The translations under genes were made by a program, and so were the position numbers. The notes below the pieces were generated by a model. The model worked only from the letters and a program-made list of their open reading frames with translations. It had not been told where the DNA came from and did not search any database. From Aneurinibacillus sp. (GTDB taxonomy: Bacteria; Bacillota; UBA5301; DYFA01), in contig DYFA01000054.1 of assembly GCA_020725425.1 (NCBI GenBank), positions 43,664 to 107,663 on the forward strand: DNA of 64,000 nucleotides, read 5' to 3'. Below, piece by piece: positions 60,705 to 64,000 of the stretch (its first letter is position 1; each line of letters starts with the position of its first letter).

Positions 60705-61975
60705 CGGAACCCTCCTTCCTGCCGCGCGAAGTTCAAGAAAGCCTCCACCGCCGAACCCTTGGGCGAGAAGCGCAAGGGCGACTCGGACCCTTTCAGGTCA
60801 GGTCTGAGGATGGTGTCGCGGCGGAACGGGTCTTTCGGAAGTGCTGCCATGACCTGCGGATTCTTGGACTCCAACCGCACGGCCTTCACCGGTTCAACCT
60901 TTAGCGGGACGATCACTTGGGCGGCCCCGCCCCCTCCTACGGCCAGCGCTTTCAGAATGAGCGGGCTGGCCATCCGCTGTCCATCCGCTGGGTATAGTGT
61001 CAGGTCTTGAGGTTCAGGCCACCGGCCGCTTACTTCCTTGAAGTGAAAGACGATGGGCAGGCCAAACTCGGCTCGCGGAAAGCCCAATTTCAGCTCGGTG
61101 ACTGAGCGCCGCAAGGCGCGGTTATTGAGATAGCGCAGACTATTCGCTTCAGGCCAACGCGAGCGGCCCGGGAAATCGCCGCTTCGCTTGGCAGGATCTC
61201 GGCCGACTCCCGGTCCTTGCCTGAACTTTTGGAGTAGCTCTACCACATGCTGCCAAGCCCTAAGAGGGTCCTGGGTTTCAACATCCTTCTCCTTCACCAG
61301 CAGCCGTTGAGGCAGGGTTGGCCAAGAACGTGGTTCGTCCGGGAGCCTGAGCCCGTACCTTTTGAGGCAAGACGCATACCAGTCATGTACCTTGGCGCCT
61401 TGCGGCGGAGAGAACTGCTCGCAGAAGAGCGATCCACACCCCCGTCGTGTCCGGGCGCCCAACCCGCCGAAGTTGACCCATGCCCACAGTGCCGGTTCGA
61501 TCTCGTTCTCGAGCTTCGCCTGGTCTAGGCAGGTCACCGTGAGGTCGAACGCCGCGGACCAGGTTGCGATCGCCGGTTCGCGAGGCCCGTCCGGGCTTCT
61601 CCTGGAATCACCCCTGAAGGGAAAAAGCGCGTAAGCGGGTTGCTGCCACTGCGCTTGGCTTCCGACCTCCACCACCCGCACACGTACCTGCGTCGGGCTG
61701 GCCTCCCCCGCCGAGCCGAAGATGCCTGTCTCCCTATCGCGCAACTCCGCCACATCCTCGCACGCCGCCCCGCGCGACGCCCGCCACCAGAACCTGAGCT
61801 GCCCGCGGATGCTGCTTCCCCTGATCAGGGTCACCGGATCGTTCTTCCCAGGTACCGTGCCCCCGCCGAAGAGCGGTGTCACCACCCGGATACGGTAGGT
61901 CCGGCTGAACCCTCCGCCCCGGCCGATCCGGGACGGCGGATCTGGGCAGGAGATGATCGTGCGTCTTTCCTCCAC
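60701..61975 (-). CDS. cmr1: Type III-B CRISPR RAMP protein Cmr1
   Basis: Cmr1 (424 aa) caps the complex together with Cmr6. The two RAMP halves are visible. The first has RIRVVTPLFGGGT and IRGSSIRGQLRFWWRASRG, and the glycine loop NFGGLGARTRRGCGSL; the second has LGFPRAEFGLPIVFHF. GTG 61975 is chosen because AGGGAGG lies seven bases upstream; 61984 would overlap that site. It is the first gene of the overlapping cmr1-2-3-4-5-6 operon behind a promoter at 62011-62038. Confidence 0.9.
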   Translation of the reverse strand: MEERRTIISCPDPPSRIGRGGGFSRTYRIRVVTPLFGGGTVPGKNDPVTLIRGSSIRGQLRFWWRASRGAACEDVAELRDRETGIFGSAGEASPTQVRVRVVEVGSQAQWQQPAYALFPFRGDSRRSPDGPREPAIATWSAAFDLTVTCLDQAKLENEIEPALWAWVNFGGLGARTRRGCGSLFCEQFSPPQGAKVHDWYASCLKRYGLRLPDEPRSWPTLPQRLLVKEKDVETQDPLRAWQHVVELLQKFRQGPGVGRDPAKRSGDFPGRSRWPEANSLRYLNNRALRRSVTELKLGFPRAEFGLPIVFHFKEVSGRWPEPQDLTLYPADGQRMASPLILKALAVGGGGAAQVIVPLKVEPVKAVRLESKNPQVMAALPKDPFRRDTILRPDLKGSESPLRFSPKGSAVEAFLNFARQEGGFR

Positions 61976-62010
61976 CCACAGCACCTCCCTTTCTGGCTTG
62001 TCCTTTTGGA

Positions 62011-62038
62011 TTTTACACCTTGAATCGGACAGCCCAAG
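62011..62038 (-). promoter_or_regulatory. Promoter candidate for the cmr operon
   Basis: On the minus strand, TTGGGC (62033-62038) and TAAAAT (62011-62016) are separated by 16 bases, 36 bases before the cmr1 start. The -10 is good and the -35 is weak. A 5-bp hairpin (62056-62070) lies between it and the csx1 stop but has no T-run. Confidence 0.45.
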
Positions 62039-62076
62039 TCACGACTCCGCACTTGCCGGCAGAACCGGCTTACACC

Positions 62077-63288
62077 TCATGTGCCGGGGCAATTCCCAAG
62101 ACACGATACTAGCGGCTCCAGTTGTTCGGCCAAATGACGGCTTTGGCGGAAGATGTCTTCGGCGTGCCGGGCGTTCTCTCGCATGCCTGCGTGCGCCAGG
62201 TCGTTGCGGAGTTCCCTGAGGCGCCCCCAAAGATGGACGATGTCTCGCTGTTGAGGCACTTCCTCCAGTCCAAGGTTCGCGTCGCGGGACAAAGCGTCAT
62301 TCAGGAGATTCTCGACTCTCCTACGCTCCTCCCAGTCAAGCAGATGGTACCCGAGTCGATAACAAACCAGCGACACAACCCATTCACGAGCGAGGGTGAC
62401 CGCCTGAATCAGCTGATCACCGTTCAGGTAACGACGTAGCAGCTCAAACTGGACAAGAAGGGTTCGAGGCACATCGGCCAGTGGCTTGTCCATCGCTAGA
62501 GCGGCGTGCATTTCCGTTATGCGACCGAGCAGCAACGAAAAGGGTTGCGCCCACTTGTTGACCTCGTCTGCCGCTCGCTCCACACGGCTAACGGCGCGGG
62601 CCGCCCACTCCATGACCTCGTGCGAGCGGGCCAGGGCCATAGCCTGCGATACCTTGCGAATCGCGCGCGCCGCCCCCTTAAGATTCCGCGGCAAGTCTCC
62701 ACCCCTGCGCCGGAGGTGTTGCTCATCCTGGGCTTCTTCAAGCCGTTTGGCCAGCTCTCTCGCATCACCGGTCTCCAGAAACCTGTCCGCAGCCACCGTC
62801 CAGTCGATCAAGGTGACGAACGGCGTCAAGTCGAAAACTGGTGCCTCGGCCAGCTCGCCGTCGCCGGTCTTGGCGTCGTAAGCCCCGTAGACCAGCCTCC
62901 GCAGGTGAACCCGCTTCGCGACCTGCAGAAACACCGCGGCCAGGACCGCCAGAACTGGAAGCGAGCGAAACCCGTGAGTGATGTCCAGGACGATTTCGTC
63001 TCCCTCTGCAGTCGCATGAGTCAAAGCGTTGAAGATGAGCCACATCTCGTCTTCCGCTCGCCCGTGCGGAAGCAAGACCTCGGTCAGAGGCAGCCTTCCG
63101 GCAAGCTCGTTCTTGAGCCGGACAGCATGTCTGTCGTACGCTGCTTGGGTGAGAAACAAGACGAGCTCAACTGGTTCAAAGAAGTGACAGGCGGCAATAG
63201 GGAAGTACCTGGTCTTGCAGCGCTGTCCGTCTAGTACGTAGGTGATCTCTTCATACTCGCTATTGCCAAGGAAGCTCAACAGCTTCAT
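62077..63288 (-). CDS. csx1: Csx1-family CARF-HEPN RNase (TIGR02221-like)
   Basis: This is a predicted cyclic-oligoadenylate-activated RNase (403 aa). The N-terminal CARF domain starts MKLLSFLGNSEYEEITYVL and has the ligand loop DEIVLDITHGFRSLPVL near residue 100, typical of Csx1/TIGR02221 proteins. A long helical region follows. The HEPN catalytic motif is RNDLAH (Arg361 to His366), complete. It lies 101 bases upstream of cmr1 on the same strand with the cmr promoter between. It would act as an indiscriminate RNase when Cas10 signals. It is one of two different CARF effectors at this locus. Confidence 0.88.
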   Translation of the reverse strand: MKLLSFLGNSEYEEITYVLDGQRCKTRYFPIAACHFFEPVELVLFLTQAAYDRHAVRLKNELAGRLPLTEVLLPHGRAEDEMWLIFNALTHATAEGDEIVLDITHGFRSLPVLAVLAAVFLQVAKRVHLRRLVYGAYDAKTGDGELAEAPVFDLTPFVTLIDWTVAADRFLETGDARELAKRLEEAQDEQHLRRRGGDLPRNLKGAARAIRKVSQAMALARSHEVMEWAARAVSRVERAADEVNKWAQPFSLLLGRITEMHAALAMDKPLADVPRTLLVQFELLRRYLNGDQLIQAVTLAREWVVSLVCYRLGYHLLDWEERRRVENLLNDALSRDANLGLEEVPQQRDIVHLWGRLRELRNDLAHAGMRENARHAEDIFRQSRHLAEQLEPLVSCLGNCPGT

Positions 63289-63372
63289 CTTCCGGCCCCC
63301 TGCCTTCGAGAGTATTGCCTCATTTTGCCATGCTTGCCGTAATTTCCTTCCTCCTCCCTCAAAATCACTGAA

Positions 63373-63869
63373 TTATCCCACATCTTTCGTCGGAAGCCGA
63401 CCTTCGCGGGTCCCGGCCGCCGACTCCGGTGCGAGCTGTGAATTCCGGCAGAATCGAACACCCATTCCGGCCATTTCGGATACCTTCAAGTTGAGCTTGT
63501 GTGCGTTATGCACCAGCCGGTCCAGGATCGCATCCGCCACAGAGGGGTCCGCGATGGTGGCATGCCAGTCTCCTCTGGGCAGTTGGTTGCCACCGCCATC
63601 GAGCGGTTCTGGTAGCGGTCGTCCATCACTTCAAGGAGATCGCGGACTTCCCCCGCTCCGAGGGGACAGAGTCCCCAATCGTCCAGGAGCAGGAGATCCG
63701 TCTTGGCGAGCTTAGTCATGAGCCCGGGATAAGAGCCGTCGGCCTTACCAGGCCCAGGTCCCCGATCAGCCGGGGGAGACGATAGTAGCGGGCGGTGAAC
63801 CCCTGGCGGATGGCGGCGCTCGCTAAAGCACAGATGTCGTCGGGTCGGTAGCTGCAACAAGGGAAACCC
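63373..63869 (-). pseudogene. istB (IS21-family ATPase helper), degraded
   Basis: Fragments of IstB are spread over several frames on the minus strand: AAIRQGFTARYYRLPRLI, then GKADGSYPGLMTKLAKTD with LLLLDDWGLCPL, then DRYQNRS, and finally [17 protein letters not shown]. At least two frameshifts separate them. The N-terminal Walker A part is not recognisable, and no istA is visible. This is the relic of an IS21-type element between csx1 and the CRISPR array. The short rest, 63289-63372, may contain the csx1 promoter (GATAAT on the minus strand). I see nothing else there. Confidence 0.75.
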
Positions 63870-63901
63870 CTTCGCATGACTCTTACGTCGAAGAGCTTTC
63901 A

Positions 63902-64000
63902 GTCCCCATTCCTCATAGGTAGGCTACAAACTAGTGGCGAGAGCGGATATACAAGCAGGGGATTGTGGGTTTCCATTCCTCATAGGTAGGCTATAAACAC
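63902..64000 (-). CRISPR. End of a CRISPR array (two repeats, one spacer visible)
   Basis: Two 30-base repeats (63902-63931 and 63969-63998) flank one 37-base spacer (63932-63968). On the plus strand they share CCATTCCTCATAGGTAGGCT. On the minus strand the repeat starts GTTTGTAGCC and ends in GAAAC, as type I-B/III repeats do, so the array is probably transcribed leftward. The left repeat is degenerate at its GAAAC end (GGGAC), as expected for the leader-distal end. The array continues beyond the window. Confidence 0.85.

Overview
The DNA is visibly G+C-rich and uses many GTG and TTG starts. It has sigma-A-type promoters with 17-bp spacing, a LexA with a Bacillus-like SOS box, tungsten-type aldehyde oxidoreductases, a glycyl radical enzyme and a c-type cytochrome maturation set. 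Together these suggest a high-G+C, probably anaerobic and perhaps thermophilic member of the Bacillota, but no ribosomal marker is present to prove it. I recognised no rRNA or tRNA gene.

Layout. 1-6.2 kb: an oligopeptide-type ABC transporter (SBP cut by the window edge, two permeases, two ATPases) translationally coupled to a carbon-nitrogen hydrolase. 6.2-8.5 kb: a CDF metal exporter behind a strong promoter and a hairpin-rich leader ending in a terminator, then an unknown anchored protein. 8.6-12.5 kb: an AorABDC-like cluster (polyferredoxin, AOR, MoaD-like protein, FAD oxidoreductase). 12.5-15.4 kb: nitroreductase, response regulator, LysM-BsuPI protein, lexA with its SOS box, and a Fic remnant. 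15.4-20.7 kb: a cytochrome c maturation operon (ccmE-F-A-B-C-D plus an unknown anchored protein) whose CcmE carries the CxxxY type of haem site. 20.8-25 kb: PAP2 phosphatase, secreted M6 protease, a VapBC pair and a degraded MNT/HEPN toxin-antitoxin scar.

25-49.2 kb is a large catabolic island around a GntR/UTRA regulator with overlapping divergent promoters. Leftward run an AOR-cupin fusion, FGGY kinase, 2-hydroxyacid dehydrogenase, KDPG-type aldolase, a complete sugar-type ABC transporter, a class III aminotransferase and a glycyl radical eliminase; its activase lies tail to tail with it, beside two tandem WYL regulators. Rightward run a second class III aminotransferase, a second SBP and two permeases without an ATPase, and a fucose/arabinose-isomerase-like protein. 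I infer a route in which an imported polyol, sugar acid or amino-sugar derivative is isomerised, phosphorylated, oxidised and cleaved. An aldehyde, possibly from the glycyl radical enzyme, could be oxidised by the AOR. The substrate cannot be read from sequence.

49.2-64 kb is CRISPR-related. An IS3-family element abuts a collapsed type I-E locus: intact cas2e and cas3, a cas1e 3' fragment and an inverted cas7e fragment. Next is a compact, overlapping type III-B operon (cmr1, HD-less cas10 with GGDD, cmr3-6) that ends in a CARF protein whose C-terminus looks like a RelE toxin. A second CARF effector, Csx1-like with a HEPN RxxxxH motif, lies upstream. An IS21 istB remnant separates these from the end of a CRISPR array that continues beyond the window. 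The expected logic is Cmr target binding, cyclic oligoadenylate synthesis by Cas10, and activation of two different RNases.
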